From NCBI GenBank assembly GCA_017453465.1, contig JAFTEV010000011.1, positions 1-44,459 on the forward strand: a stretch of 44,459 bases of DNA, in the 5' to 3' direction. Source of the DNA: Bacteroidaceae bacterium (GTDB taxonomy: Bacteria; Bacteroidota; Bacteroidia; Bacteroidales; Bacteroidaceae). Both the position numbers and the translations under genes were made by a program. Shown here piece by piece: positions 24,843 through 33,215 of the stretch. Under the pieces are notes generated by a model. That model saw only the letters and a list, made by a program, of their open reading frames with translations. It ran no database searches and was not told the DNA's origin. How positions within the stretch are numbered: position 1 is the stretch's first letter; every line of letters begins with the position of its first letter.

Positions 24843-24869
24843 ACACATTGCCCACAGTGATAATTCCTC

Positions 24870-24894
24870 ATTCCTCATTCCTAATTCCTCATTC
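24870..24894 (-). repeat. Right inverted repeat of the four-helix-bundle cassette
   Basis: attcctcattcctaattcct... is the perfect 25-bp inverse of 24379-24403. It ends one base before the rpiB ATG at 24896, so it has replaced or become the rpiB translation-initiation region. Confidence 0.88.
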
Positions 24895-24895
24895 T

Positions 24896-25336
24896 ATGAA
24901 ATACAAGACCGTCGGAATTGCCAGCGACCACGCGGCGTTCCCATTGAAGCAATTTGTGAAGAAATATCTGGAAGAGAAAGGCATCCCGTACAAGGACTAC
25001 GGCACCTACACCGAGGAGTCGTGCAACTACGCTACCTACGGACACGCACTGGCCGAGGGCATAGAGCGGGGCGAAGTCTATCCGGGCATCGCCATGTGCG
25101 GGTCGGGCGAGGGCATCAGCATGACGCTGAACAAGCACCAGAGCATCCGCGCCGGACTGGTGTGGCAGCCAGAGATTGCCCACCTCATCCGCGAACACAA
25201 CGACGCTAATGTCATCGTGTTCCCAGGCCGTTTCATCACGGAAGAGGTGTGCCGCCAGTGTCTCGACGAATTCTTCCAGACCGAGTTTGCGGGCGGCAGA
25301 CATCAGCAGCGCATCGAGGCCATCCCTTGCAAGTAA
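24896..25336 (+). CDS. rpiB: Ribose-5-phosphate isomerase B
   Basis: 146 aa from the ATG at 24896. A longer frame from 24848 would translate the repeat (PHSSFLIPHS) and is unlikely. RpiB/LacAB fold: YKTVGIASDHAAFPLKQFVK, KDYGTYTEESCNYATYGHAL, and PGIAMCGSGEGISMTLNKHQ, where Cys is the catalytic base, then HNDANVIVFPGRFI. It interconverts ribose-5-P and ribulose-5-P and pairs naturally with transketolase. Its 5' leader consists of the right repeat of the preceding cassette, so its expression may depend on readthrough and translational context altered by that insertion. Confidence 0.95.
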   Translation: MKYKTVGIASDHAAFPLKQFVKKYLEEKGIPYKDYGTYTEESCNYATYGHALAEGIERGEVYPGIAMCGSGEGISMTLNKHQSIRAGLVWQPEIAHLIREHNDANVIVFPGRFITEEVCRQCLDEFFQTEFAGGRHQQRIEAIPCK

Positions 25337-25360
25337 CCCCTTGAAATACATACCTGCGGA

Positions 25361-27301
25361 ATGAACACATTTGCCGAAGCATTAGCTTCATCCGGCTTCA
25401 AGACGCTCGACTTTATCATCCTCTGCGTCTATGTCATACTGATTGTAAGCATCGGTATGTTCCTGTTGCGGAACAAGAGCGAGTTGGAAAAATCAGCTTC
25501 CAGTTATTTCCTGGCCAACAACACACTGACGTGGTGGGCTGTGGGGGCCAGCATCCTGGCTGCCAACATCTCAACCGAGCAGTTCATCGGTCTGTCGGGC
25601 ACATCGTTTGCCAACGGTATTGCCACGGCTGCCTACGAAATCATGGTAGCCCTGGTGCTTGTCTTCATCGGCAAATTCCTGTTGCCCATCCTCATGGAGC
25701 GCAAGACATTCACCATTCCGCAGTTTCTGCGAGAACGCTACAACGACGGCGTGGGCCTGGCCTTCAGTATCCTGTGGCTCTTTCTCTACATCTTCGTCAA
25801 CCTCACGTCCGTGGCCTGGCTGGGTTCACTGGCCATTGAGCAGATCTTCAACGTGCAGGGGCTGGAGTTCGACCTGGGCTTCATGAATGTCAGTGTGCGC
25901 TCGTGCATCGTCTTCTTCGTATTCGTCATTGCCGGCCTCTACTCCACCTACGGGGGACAAGCCAACGTGGCCTGGACCGACGTGTTGCAGACCACCTTCA
26001 TCATAGGCGGCGGACTCATCACGACGTGGTCAATGGTGCAGGTGATAGCCAACAACTTCGGCATGACAGGCTTCGAACTCATCAGCAACATCTATGATGA
26101 AATGACGGTCGAGAGCATTGACACGGGCCATCTGCACCTGATACTCCAAGAGTCGCACAATCCCGAAGCCTACGACAACATGCCCGGCGTGGCAGCCATC
26201 GTGGGTGCCGTGCTGCTGACCAACCTAAGCTACTGGGGCTTCAACCAGTACATCATCCAGAAGGGTCTGGCAGCCCAGAACATCGAAGAGGCCCGCAAGG
26301 GACTCATCTTTGCCGGAATGCTCAAGCTGCTCATCCCCGTCATCGTCGTGCTTCCCGGCATCTGCGCTTACTACGTCTATACGCTCCACCCCGAAACCGT
26401 GGCCACGCTCGGCCTGGAGGGTACCATCGAGAAGCCCGACTATGCCTACGCCTGGCTCGTCCGCCACTTCACGCCGTCGGGCTTCAAGGGGCTGGCCCTC
26501 GTAGCCCTCACAGCTTCCATCATCTCGTCCCTGGCCTCCATGGTGAACAGTGCGTCGGCCATCTTCACCATGGACATCTACAAGAAGCACCTCAACCCTG
26601 GGGCTAACGACCAGACACTGGTCACCACCGGACGCTTCGTGTCGCTCGGAGCCCTCATCATCGCCTTCGCAGCCTCGCATCCGCTCTTCGGCAGTCTGGA
26701 CCAAGCCTTCAACTTCATCCAAGAGAACTCCATGCTCTTCTATCCGGGCATCATCGTAGTGTGCGGTTTCGGTCTGTTCTGGAAACGTGCCTCCACGACG
26801 GCAGCCGTCTGGACAGCCCTCATCACCATTCCGCTCGGCATCCTCATGCGTCACTTCTTCGGCCACATGCCCTTCATCAGCCGTGCCAGCTTGGTGTTCA
26901 TCATCGAGGCCATCTTCTTCATCGTCATCTCGCTGTGCAGCCACAAGACCCAGAACGCAGAGCTACAGAAGGCCGAAGACCGCCGCACCATGCTCCGCTG
27001 GGCATACATCCTGGGCGGAACGGGGCTGGGCTTCATCCTGCTGACAGCCATCGTCATGCTGATGGGCAACACCACTCAGCTGACCGCCTATCTCAACGAC
27101 ATCGGCTTCCAGGCTTTCATCTTCTTCGGCGCACTCGTGAGCTGCGGCGGCTTGGTTCTCTACAACAACAGCCTGGACAGCAAGGCCGACCCCAAGGCTA
27201 TGCCCATCAACCTGAGCCTCTTCCGCACCACGCGGGGATACACCTACGGCTTCCTGGCCGTCCTCTTCTTCACCCTGCTCTACTATGTAGTCCTCTGGTG
27301 A
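25361..27301 (+). CDS. Second sodium:solute symporter (SSS family) of the pentose operon
   Basis: 646 aa, about 14-15 membrane segments. SSS features: SYFLANNTLTWWAVGASILA followed by AANISTEQFIGLSGTSFANG, YSTYGGQANVAWTDVLQTTF, LSYWGFNQYIIQKGLAAQNI and LVALTASIISSLASMVNSAS followed by AIFTMDIYKKHLNP. It is longer than the first symporter and only distantly similar, nearer the SGLT-like group with a C-terminal extension. It probably imports a sugar with Na+, perhaps a different pentose or oligosaccharide. It begins 24 nt after rpiB and closes the operon, followed by GC-rich palindromes. Confidence 0.92.
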   Translation: MNTFAEALASSGFKTLDFIILCVYVILIVSIGMFLLRNKSELEKSASSYFLANNTLTWWAVGASILAANISTEQFIGLSGTSFANGIATAAYEIMVALVLVFIGKFLLPILMERKTFTIPQFLRERYNDGVGLAFSILWLFLYIFVNLTSVAWLGSLAIEQIFNVQGLEFDLGFMNVSVRSCIVFFVFVIAGLYSTYGGQANVAWTDVLQTTFIIGGGLITTWSMVQVIANNFGMTGFELISNIYDEMTVESIDTGHLHLILQESHNPEAYDNMPGVAAIVGAVLLTNLSYWGFNQYIIQKGLAAQNIEEARKGLIFAGMLKLLIPVIVVLPGICAYYVYTLHPETVATLGLEGTIEKPDYAYAWLVRHFTPSGFKGLALVALTASIISSLASMVNSASAIFTMDIYKKHLNPGANDQTLVTTGRFVSLGALIIAFAASHPLFGSLDQAFNFIQENSMLFYPGIIVVCGFGLFWKRASTTAAVWTALITIPLGILMRHFFGHMPFISRASLVFIIEAIFFIVISLCSHKTQNAELQKAEDRRTMLRWAYILGGTGLGFILLTAIVMLMGNTTQLTAYLNDIGFQAFIFFGALVSCGGLVLYNNSLDSKADPKAMPINLSLFRTTRGYTYGFLAVLFFTLLYYVVLW

Positions 27302-27309
27302 GAACACAT

Positions 27310-27450
27310 TGCCGCAGCCGTGGGAGTGCAGTCGCACAGCGGCAGCAAAGCAGTCTCGGCGCAGTGACCATGCAGTGTCACTGCGCCGAGACTGTATTCT
27401 CAGGGCAGGGGCAGAACTGTGTCCCAGTGGGCAGAGTGCAGTCGCGCCCC
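27310..27450. repeat. GC-rich palindromic repeat, copy C, with 17-bp perfect hairpin
   Basis: cagtctcggcgcagtga (27351-27367) pairs perfectly with 27378-27394 around a 10-nt loop. Flanking text repeats gggagtgcagtcgc, ggcagaactgtgtccc and gagtgcagtcgc. It lies between two convergent genes and may stop or protect both transcripts, but lacks a T-run. Words are shared with 13.0 kb and 42.3 kb. Confidence 0.7.
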
Positions 27451-27456
27451 ACCCGC

Positions 27457-28221
27457 TCAGCACTCAAACTCCAGTCCGTCGTAGGCCAGGTGGAACCCAG
27501 CGGGCAGCAGGGCCTCCTCCTGGGCGTGGGGCTGGATGTGGTGCGACATGTGTATCAGGTACGTCTCTGGACTGCCCAGCGAGCGGGCAAAGGCCACAGC
27601 CTCCTCAATGGTCTGGTGCGTAGGATGCGGCTCGTGGCGCAGGGCGTTGAGCACAAGGGTATCTATGCCCCTGAGCAAGGGCAGCTCCTCGTCGGGCAGG
27701 GTCTTCATGTCGGTGATGTAGGCCATGTTCCCGATGCGGTAGCCCAGAATGGGCAGCTTGCCGTGCATGACGAGCAGGGGAATGATTTCCAGCCCGCCCA
27801 CACGGATGGGCACATGGGGCGTGGCCACACGCAGGTCCAGCGCGGGCACCCCTGGATAGCGGCGTTCCTTGGGGATGAAACAGTAAGGGAGGCGTTCCGT
27901 CAGGTGCTTTGCAGAGAGCGCGTCGGCATAGATGTGCACGTCGCCGAAGATGCTGTAGGGGCGCAGATCGTCCAGCCCGCCCACGTGGTCATAGTGCTCG
28001 TGGGTGATGAGCACCGCGTCGAAGGGTTTGAACTGGGTGCGGAGCATCTGCTGGCGGAAGTCGGGTCCGCAGTCGATGAGGATGCGCTTGCCTTCCGCCT
28101 CGACAATGGCCGAACAGCGTAGCCGCTTGTCACGCGGGTCAGCCGATGTGCAGGTGGGGCAGGTGCAGCCTATCTGAGGCACTCCCGTGGAGGTGCCTGT
28201 GCCAAGAATGGTGATGTGCAT
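27457..28221 (-). CDS. MBL-fold metallo-hydrolase (PhnP-like)
   Basis: 254 aa. Metallo-beta-lactamase fold with the metal motif LITHEHYDHVGGLDDLRP (HxHxDH form), ILIDCGPDFRQQML before it, LLVMHGKLPILGYRI and LIHMSHHIQPH with further metal-ligand His. The N-terminal IGCTCPTCTSADPRDKRLR has the Cys cluster of PhnP-type phosphodiesterases. It is likely a cyclic phosphodiesterase or general phosphoesterase; the substrate is unknown. It is the last gene of a minus-strand set (DUF4348, murB, this), 48 nt after murB. Confidence 0.9.
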   Translation of the reverse strand: MHITILGTGTSTGVPQIGCTCPTCTSADPRDKRLRCSAIVEAEGKRILIDCGPDFRQQMLRTQFKPFDAVLITHEHYDHVGGLDDLRPYSIFGDVHIYADALSAKHLTERLPYCFIPKERRYPGVPALDLRVATPHVPIRVGGLEIIPLLVMHGKLPILGYRIGNMAYITDMKTLPDEELPLLRGIDTLVLNALRHEPHPTHQTIEEAVAFARSLGSPETYLIHMSHHIQPHAQEEALLPAGFHLAYDGLEFEC

Positions 28222-28269
28222 TGATATATGGGGGGAAAACAGTTTTATACTGAATGGGGAAATGAAGTG

Positions 28270-29295
28270 TCAGATGAAGTTCACTTCGGGACGGATGTCG
28301 ATGCCGAACTTCTGCTTCACGCTCTGGCAGACTGCATCGCTCAGTCGCAGAATGTCGGCAGGGGTGGCTCCGCCCAGGTTGACCAGCACCAGTGCCTGTC
28401 GGCTGTGCACGGCGGCGGAGCCCAGGTTGCGCCCCTTCCATCCGCACTGGTCGATGAGCCAGCCGGCGGGCACCTTCACCCGTCCGTCGTCCAGTTCGTA
28501 GTGGGGCACGTCGGGGTACTGCTGTTGCAGGGCCAGGAATTGACTGCGCGGCACGACGGGGTTCATGAAGAACGAGCCGGCATTGCCCAGTGTGGCGGGG
28601 TCGGGCAGTTTTTCCCGGCGGATGTCGATGATGGCCTGGCGCACGGTGGCAACGGTGGCCTGGCCGAGGCGGTCGGCTCCCAGCATCTTCACGAGCTGGT
28701 CGCGTATGCCCCCGTAGCTGGTGTTCAGGCGGGGACGGCGGCTCAGGCGGTAGGTGACGTGGGTGATGGCATACTGCCCCTTAAGCTCCTGCTTGAAGAT
28801 GCTCTGTCTGTAGGCATAGCGGCAGTCGGCATTGCCGAAGGTGCGCTTCTCGCCCGTGCGCAGGCTGATGGCCTCCACGCTGTCGATGATGTCCTTGGCC
28901 TCGGCTCCGTATGCGCCTATGTTCTGCACGGCAGAGGCTCCCACCTCGCCGGGGATGAGCGAGAGGTTTTCGGCTCCGCCCAGTCCCTCCCTGACGGTGT
29001 AGGCCACAAAGTCGTCCCACACCTCGGCTGCCCCCGCCCGCAGGAGCACAGTGTCGGTGTCGCCACCCACGGCTGTGATGCCCCGGATGGCAGAGTGGAG
29101 CACGGTGCCCTCAAAGTCGGCCCGGAAGAGCAGGTTGCTGCCCCCGCCGATGTGGAGCAGGGGCTGGAGGGAAGAGAGCTGGGGGATGAGCTGTTGCAGC
29201 TCCTCCTCGCTTGAGTATTCTATGAAATGGCTGGCACGCACGTCCATGCCGAAGGTGTTGTGCCTGAGCAGCGAGTAGTCGGTGTAGTGCTTCAT
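28270..29295 (-). CDS. murB: UDP-N-acetylenolpyruvoylglucosamine reductase
   Basis: 341 aa. NADPH- and FAD-dependent step giving UDP-MurNAc for peptidoglycan, in the cytosol. FAD-binding part: [40 protein letters not shown] and [20 protein letters not shown]. The catalytic Ser is in [16 protein letters not shown], and the C-terminal [20 protein letters not shown] with [10 protein letters not shown] completes the active site. It starts 3 nt after the end of the DUF4348 gene, so the two are cotranscribed. Length and domain order are standard. Confidence 0.97.
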   Translation of the reverse strand: MKHYTDYSLLRHNTFGMDVRASHFIEYSSEEELQQLIPQLSSLQPLLHIGGGSNLLFRADFEGTVLHSAIRGITAVGGDTDTVLLRAGAAEVWDDFVAYTVREGLGGAENLSLIPGEVGASAVQNIGAYGAEAKDIIDSVEAISLRTGEKRTFGNADCRYAYRQSIFKQELKGQYAITHVTYRLSRRPRLNTSYGGIRDQLVKMLGADRLGQATVATVRQAIIDIRREKLPDPATLGNAGSFFMNPVVPRSQFLALQQQYPDVPHYELDDGRVKVPAGWLIDQCGWKGRNLGSAAVHSRQALVLVNLGGATPADILRLSDAVCQSVKQKFGIDIRPEVNFI

Positions 29296-29298
29296 GGG

Positions 29299-30141
29299 TC
29301 AGTTTTCTATGCCGAAGAGTTTCCATTCGCCGTATTCCTTGCGGAACCGGAACTTGATGAGCAGCCCGTTGCCCACGCCCTCCATGAGCAGGTTCTTGTG
29401 CCAGTTGCTCTCGTTGGGCTGGCCGTAGTCTATGTTGACCAGTGCCTGCGTGGGGATGGGCAGTTCGGGGCGCATCTCCATCCAGTCGCTCAGGTTGAGC
29501 AGTGTGTCGTGCTGGTAGTCCTCGTCGGCATCGTCGGTGAGGGTGAGCTTCAGGGGCACCTTGATGGCCTCTACCTGCGCCGTGGAGTCGCTGACAAAGT
29601 GGGCGTAGAACTTCAGGAAGTCGCCGTTGGGCAGGTCGCTGATGTGGGAGACATTGATGTCCTTCAGAATCCACTTCGACTGGAACCTGCGGAAGGTGTA
29701 TGCCTCCACGTAGTCGTCTTGCAGGTAAATCCACTCCACACTGACGCAGTTGATGGAGGTGTCCTTCTGTACGCGGATGTCCTCGTCTGCATCGTAGATG
29801 ACGGAGAAGAAGTCCTGCGTGCTGAAGCGGCTGAACTGCTGCCATTCCTCACGCGAGATTTCCTCCTGCCCCTCCTGCTTGTTGCACTGCAAGGGGAAGC
29901 TGATGCGCGAAAGCTGAAAGCTGGGCTTGCTGACAAAGGTGAAGAAGAAGTCGTCGAAGAGTTCGTCCACAGCCTGGGGCGGTTCGGGGTCTTCCACAAT
30001 GAGGTGGAGGGTGTCGCTGGCCGAGTCGATGGAGTCCTGTGCATGGAGCTCCTCCACGTCGGCAATCTTCCGCCCCGAACCCAAGCAGGAACAGAACATC
30101 AGCACTGCCGCCAGCGACAGGAATAGATTAGCTTTACTCAT
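29299..30141 (-). CDS. DUF4348 lipoprotein
   Basis: 280 aa. The signal peptide MSKANLFLSLAAVLMFCSCL has a lipobox with Cys19 (FCSC), so it is a probable lipoprotein. The mature part has an acidic linker (DSIDSASDTLHLIVEDPEPP), then a domain with VDELFDDFFFTFVSKPSFQL, RISFPL and later GNGLLIKFRFRKEYGEWKLF at the end, characteristic of DUF4348, whose repeats resemble the NTF2-like fold. The function is unknown. It is the first gene of the murB/MBL transcript and divergent from pheS. Confidence 0.85.
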   Translation of the reverse strand: MSKANLFLSLAAVLMFCSCLGSGRKIADVEELHAQDSIDSASDTLHLIVEDPEPPQAVDELFDDFFFTFVSKPSFQLSRISFPLQCNKQEGQEEISREEWQQFSRFSTQDFFSVIYDADEDIRVQKDTSINCVSVEWIYLQDDYVEAYTFRRFQSKWILKDINVSHISDLPNGDFLKFYAHFVSDSTAQVEAIKVPLKLTLTDDADEDYQHDTLLNLSDWMEMRPELPIPTQALVNIDYGQPNESNWHKNLLMEGVGNGLLIKFRFRKEYGEWKLFGIEN

Positions 30142-30185
30142 AGATAATAGCCCACAGGGAGCCGATGAAAACTCAAAAAATCGTG

Positions 30186-30193
30186 CAAATTTA
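30186..30193 (-). promoter_or_regulatory. -7 box for the DUF4348-murB-MBL transcript
   Basis: The minus strand reads TAAATTTG here, 45 nt upstream of the DUF4348 start. A TTG on the minus strand at 30216-30218 is 22 nt away. It lies in the 146-bp divergent region shared with pheS. Confidence 0.5.
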
Positions 30194-30237
30194 GCAGTTT
30201 ATTTTTTAACTTGTGCAATATTCTGAAGAAAAAGCAT

Positions 30238-30245
30238 TACCTTTG
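30238..30245 (+). promoter_or_regulatory. -7 box of pheS
   Basis: TACCTTTG is 43 nt before the pheS ATG. The TTG at 30211-30213 is 24 nt away, a little more than usual. Together with the minus-strand box at 30186 it gives back-to-back promoters. Confidence 0.55.
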
Positions 30246-30287
30246 CGGAAAATTTGATAAAGTTCCTTAAAAAACGACACACAAATT

Positions 30288-31307
30288 ATGTTAGTAAGAA
30301 TAAAAGAAATGCTTGAGCAGGTGGAGCACCTCACGGCCAACAGCGCCGAGGACATCGAGGCTCTGCGCATCAAGTACCTGAGCAAGAAGGGTGAGATTAC
30401 GGCCCTGATGAACGACTTCCGCAACGTGCCCGCCGAACAGAAGAAGGAGGTGGGCATCAAGATTAACGAGCTGAAACAGCGTGCCATGGAAATCATCAAT
30501 GACCTGAAGCAGAGCGTGGCACAGACCGACACCGAGGAAGCCGACATCGACATCACGCGCACAGCCTACCCCATCCAGCTGGGCACACGCCATCCGCTGA
30601 CCATCGTGAAGAACGAAATCATCGACATCTTTTCGCGCCTGGGCTTCTCCCTGGCCGAGGGACCCGAAGTGGAGGACGACTGGCACGTGTTCTCAAGCAT
30701 GAACTTCGCCGAAGACCATCCCGCACGCGACATGCAGGACACCTTCTTCGTGGAGGCACACCCCGACATCATTCTGCGCACACACACCAGCTCGGTGCAG
30801 GCCCGCGTCATGGAACGCCAGCAGCCGCCCATCCGCGTCATCTGCCCAGGCCGCGTCTATCGCAACGAGGCCATCTCTGCCCGCGCCCACTGCTTCTTCC
30901 ACCAGGTGGAGGGACTCTACGTGGACAAAGAAGTGAGCTTCACCGACCTCATGCAGGTGCTCCTGCTCTTCGCCAAGGAAATGTTCGGCGAGGACACCAA
31001 GATTCGGATGCGCCCCAGCTACTTCCCCTTCACCGAACCCAGTGCCGAAATGGACGTGAGCTGCACCCTCTGCAAGGGCAAAGGCTGCAACATGTGCAAG
31101 GGCAGCGGATGGCTGGAAATCCTGGGCTGCGGCATGGTTCACCCCAACGTGCTCGAACTCAACGGCATCGACCCCACCAAGTATAAGGGCTACGCCTTCG
31201 GCATGGGCATTGAGCGCATTGCCAACCTGAAGTATCAGGTGAAGGACCTCCGCCTGTTCTCAGAGAACGACGAGCGATTCCTCAAAGAGTTTGAAGCCGC
31301 CAACTAA
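30288..31307 (+). CDS. pheS: Phenylalanyl-tRNA synthetase alpha subunit
   Basis: 339 aa. Class II aaRS; forms an alpha2beta2 complex with PheT, which is not in this window. The N-terminal coiled coil (about 1-85) binds tRNA-Phe; LRIKYLSKKGEITALMNDFR is typical. The catalytic core shows GTRHPLTIVKNEIIDIFSRL, FSLAEGPEVEDDWHVFSSMN, motif 2 CPGRVYRNEAISARAHCFFH with QVEGLYVD, and motif 3 GYAFGMGIERIANLKYQVKD. The full length is standard. The next gene overlaps its 3' end by up to 17 nt. Confidence 0.97.
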   Translation: MLVRIKEMLEQVEHLTANSAEDIEALRIKYLSKKGEITALMNDFRNVPAEQKKEVGIKINELKQRAMEIINDLKQSVAQTDTEEADIDITRTAYPIQLGTRHPLTIVKNEIIDIFSRLGFSLAEGPEVEDDWHVFSSMNFAEDHPARDMQDTFFVEAHPDIILRTHTSSVQARVMERQQPPIRVICPGRVYRNEAISARAHCFFHQVEGLYVDKEVSFTDLMQVLLLFAKEMFGEDTKIRMRPSYFPFTEPSAEMDVSCTLCKGKGCNMCKGSGWLEILGCGMVHPNVLELNGIDPTKYKGYAFGMGIERIANLKYQVKDLRLFSENDERFLKEFEAAN

Positions 31308-33054
31308 ACTGAATGGTGTGGACACACTGCAACGCAAAATAAAGATTATCTTCACGACCGACATCCACGGCAACTACTTCCCCTACGACTTCCGTCACGA
31401 CCGCTGGGGGAAGGGCAGCTTGCAGCGGGTGCACGGATTCGTGGCGCAGCAGTGCCGATACAACCCCGTGGGCACCATCCTCATCGACGGCGGCGACATC
31501 CTGCAGGGCGAACCCACCAGCTACTACTTCAACTTCGTGGCACAGCGGAAACACCACCGCGTGGCCGACTTCTGCAACTTCATAGGCTACGATGCCTGCG
31601 TGATGGGCAACCACGACATCGAGACCGGCCACGCCGTCTTCGACGACTTCACCAGTCACTGCAACTTCCCCGTGCTCGGTGCCAACGCCATCTCGAAGGA
31701 GACGGGTCTGCCCTATTTTGAACCCTACACCATCCTGCGCCGCAGCGGGCTGAAGATAGCCGTGCTGGGCTTCATCACCGCAGCCATTCCCCAGTGGGTG
31801 CCCCGCAACATCTGGAGCGACCTCCGCTTCGAGGGCATACGCGAGAGTGCAGCCAAGTGGATTCAGCGACTCAAGGAGACCGAACAGCCCGACTACATCA
31901 TCGGCGTGTTCCACTCCGGCATGGACGACGGCATCGTCACGCCCGAATACAAGGAGAACGAAGTGCGCGACACGGCTGAGAGCGTTGACGGATTCGACCT
32001 CATCCTCTACGGCCACGACCACGCCAGCAGGATGGAGGAGATTGACTCGCCTTCGGGCCAGAGCGTCCTGTGCATCAACCCCGGCAGCAACGCCTACTCC
32101 GTGGCCGAAATCGACGTGCGCTTCACCCTCAGCCCTACGGGACGGGTGCTCCACAAAGACCGCAACGCCCAGCTGCGCTACATCGGCACCCTGCACAACA
32201 GTCACACGGCAGAGTTCAACCGATTCTTCAACCAAGACTTCAAGGAAGTGAAAGCCTACGCTGAAGAGAAAATCGGCATCTTCACCGACCGCGTGGATGT
32301 GCGCGACGCTTACTTTGGCTCCTCGGCCTACATCGACCTCATCCAGGAACTGCAACTCTACATTTCGGGCGCAGAAATCTCCTTCTCCGCCCCACTCTTC
32401 TTCCACGCCAGCATCGAGGCCGGCGACGTGCGGGTGAGCAACCTCTTCGACCTCTACCGATTCGAGGACCACCTCTTCACACTCGACATGACGGGGCAGG
32501 AAATCAAGAATTACCTGGAAATGAGCTATGCCAACTGGACCAACCAGATGCTCACCCCCACCGACACCATGCTGCAAATAGCCCCCATGCGCGGCAACCC
32601 CGACCGCATGGGCTTCGTCAACTTCATCTTCAACTTCGACTCCGCCGCCGGCATCCAGTACGAAGTGGACGTGACCAAACCCACGGGACAGAAAGTGCGC
32701 ATCCTGCAGACCGACACAGGCCAGCCCTTCCTGCTCGACAAGACCTACCGCGTGGCCATGACAGCCTATCGCGCCAACGGCGGCGGCGAACTGCTGACCA
32801 AGGGGGCTGGGCTTAGCAAGGAGGAGATAGCCCGCCGCGTCCACAGCGTATCGAAACACGACATCCGCTACTACCTGCTGCAATACGTCAAGGCCAAAGG
32901 CATCATCACCCCGCAACCACGCGGACACTGGCGATTTGTGCCGACGGAATGGACCCAGCCAGCCATCGAGCGTGAACGCAGCTTGCTCTTCGACCGCAGA
33001 AAACCCTTTCCGGCCAACACAAAAAAAGCGGACACCGAGACCGAAAAACAGTGA
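31291..33054 (+). CDS. Metallophosphoesterase / 5'-nucleotidase family protein
   Basis: 587 aa if started at TTG 31291; GTG 31318 is an alternative that avoids the overlap with pheS, and no ATG is near. The N-terminal calcineurin-like domain has metal motifs IIFTTDIHGNYFPYDF, DGGDILQGEP, GNHDIETGHAVF, GVFHSGMDDG and ILYGHDHASRMEE. The C-terminal 5'-nucleotidase domain (about 300-520) contains YGSSAYIDLIQELQ-like text and NPDRMGFVNFIFNFDSAAGI with TYRVAMTAYRANGGGELL. It is unusual for the family in lacking any signal peptide, so it appears cytosolic. The last about 70 residues are a basic extension. Substrate, probably a nucleotide or sugar phosphate, is unknown. Confidence 0.88.
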   Translation: MKPPTKLNGVDTLQRKIKIIFTTDIHGNYFPYDFRHDRWGKGSLQRVHGFVAQQCRYNPVGTILIDGGDILQGEPTSYYFNFVAQRKHHRVADFCNFIGYDACVMGNHDIETGHAVFDDFTSHCNFPVLGANAISKETGLPYFEPYTILRRSGLKIAVLGFITAAIPQWVPRNIWSDLRFEGIRESAAKWIQRLKETEQPDYIIGVFHSGMDDGIVTPEYKENEVRDTAESVDGFDLILYGHDHASRMEEIDSPSGQSVLCINPGSNAYSVAEIDVRFTLSPTGRVLHKDRNAQLRYIGTLHNSHTAEFNRFFNQDFKEVKAYAEEKIGIFTDRVDVRDAYFGSSAYIDLIQELQLYISGAEISFSAPLFFHASIEAGDVRVSNLFDLYRFEDHLFTLDMTGQEIKNYLEMSYANWTNQMLTPTDTMLQIAPMRGNPDRMGFVNFIFNFDSAAGIQYEVDVTKPTGQKVRILQTDTGQPFLLDKTYRVAMTAYRANGGGELLTKGAGLSKEEIARRVHSVSKHDIRYYLLQYVKAKGIITPQPRGHWRFVPTEWTQPAIERERSLLFDRRKPFPANTKKADTETEKQ

Positions 33055-33142
33055 AAAAACAGCCCCGCAGGGCACTTCCGACCGAGGAAAACGGTTTTTA
33101 TTGTGTTTTTCCACACTTTTTTTGCAAAAAAATAACGGAAAA

Positions 33143-33174
33143 TTTGTTTGGAAGAAAAAGATTTCCTAATTTTG
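33143..33174 (+). promoter_or_regulatory. Promoter of the T9SS-tail mini-protein
   Basis: TTTG at 33143-33146, a 20-nt spacer and TAATTTTG at 33167-33174: one of the best matches to the Bacteroidetes consensus in the window. The ATG is at 33216. Confidence 0.75.
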
Positions 33175-33215
33175 CATCGTAAACTATACTAACGTGATAA
33201 AAACCGCACAAATAT

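Noticed and set aside
24848-24895. Longer N-terminus for RpiB
   Set aside because: The extra 16 residues are a translation of the flanking repeat and are not part of the RpiB fold.
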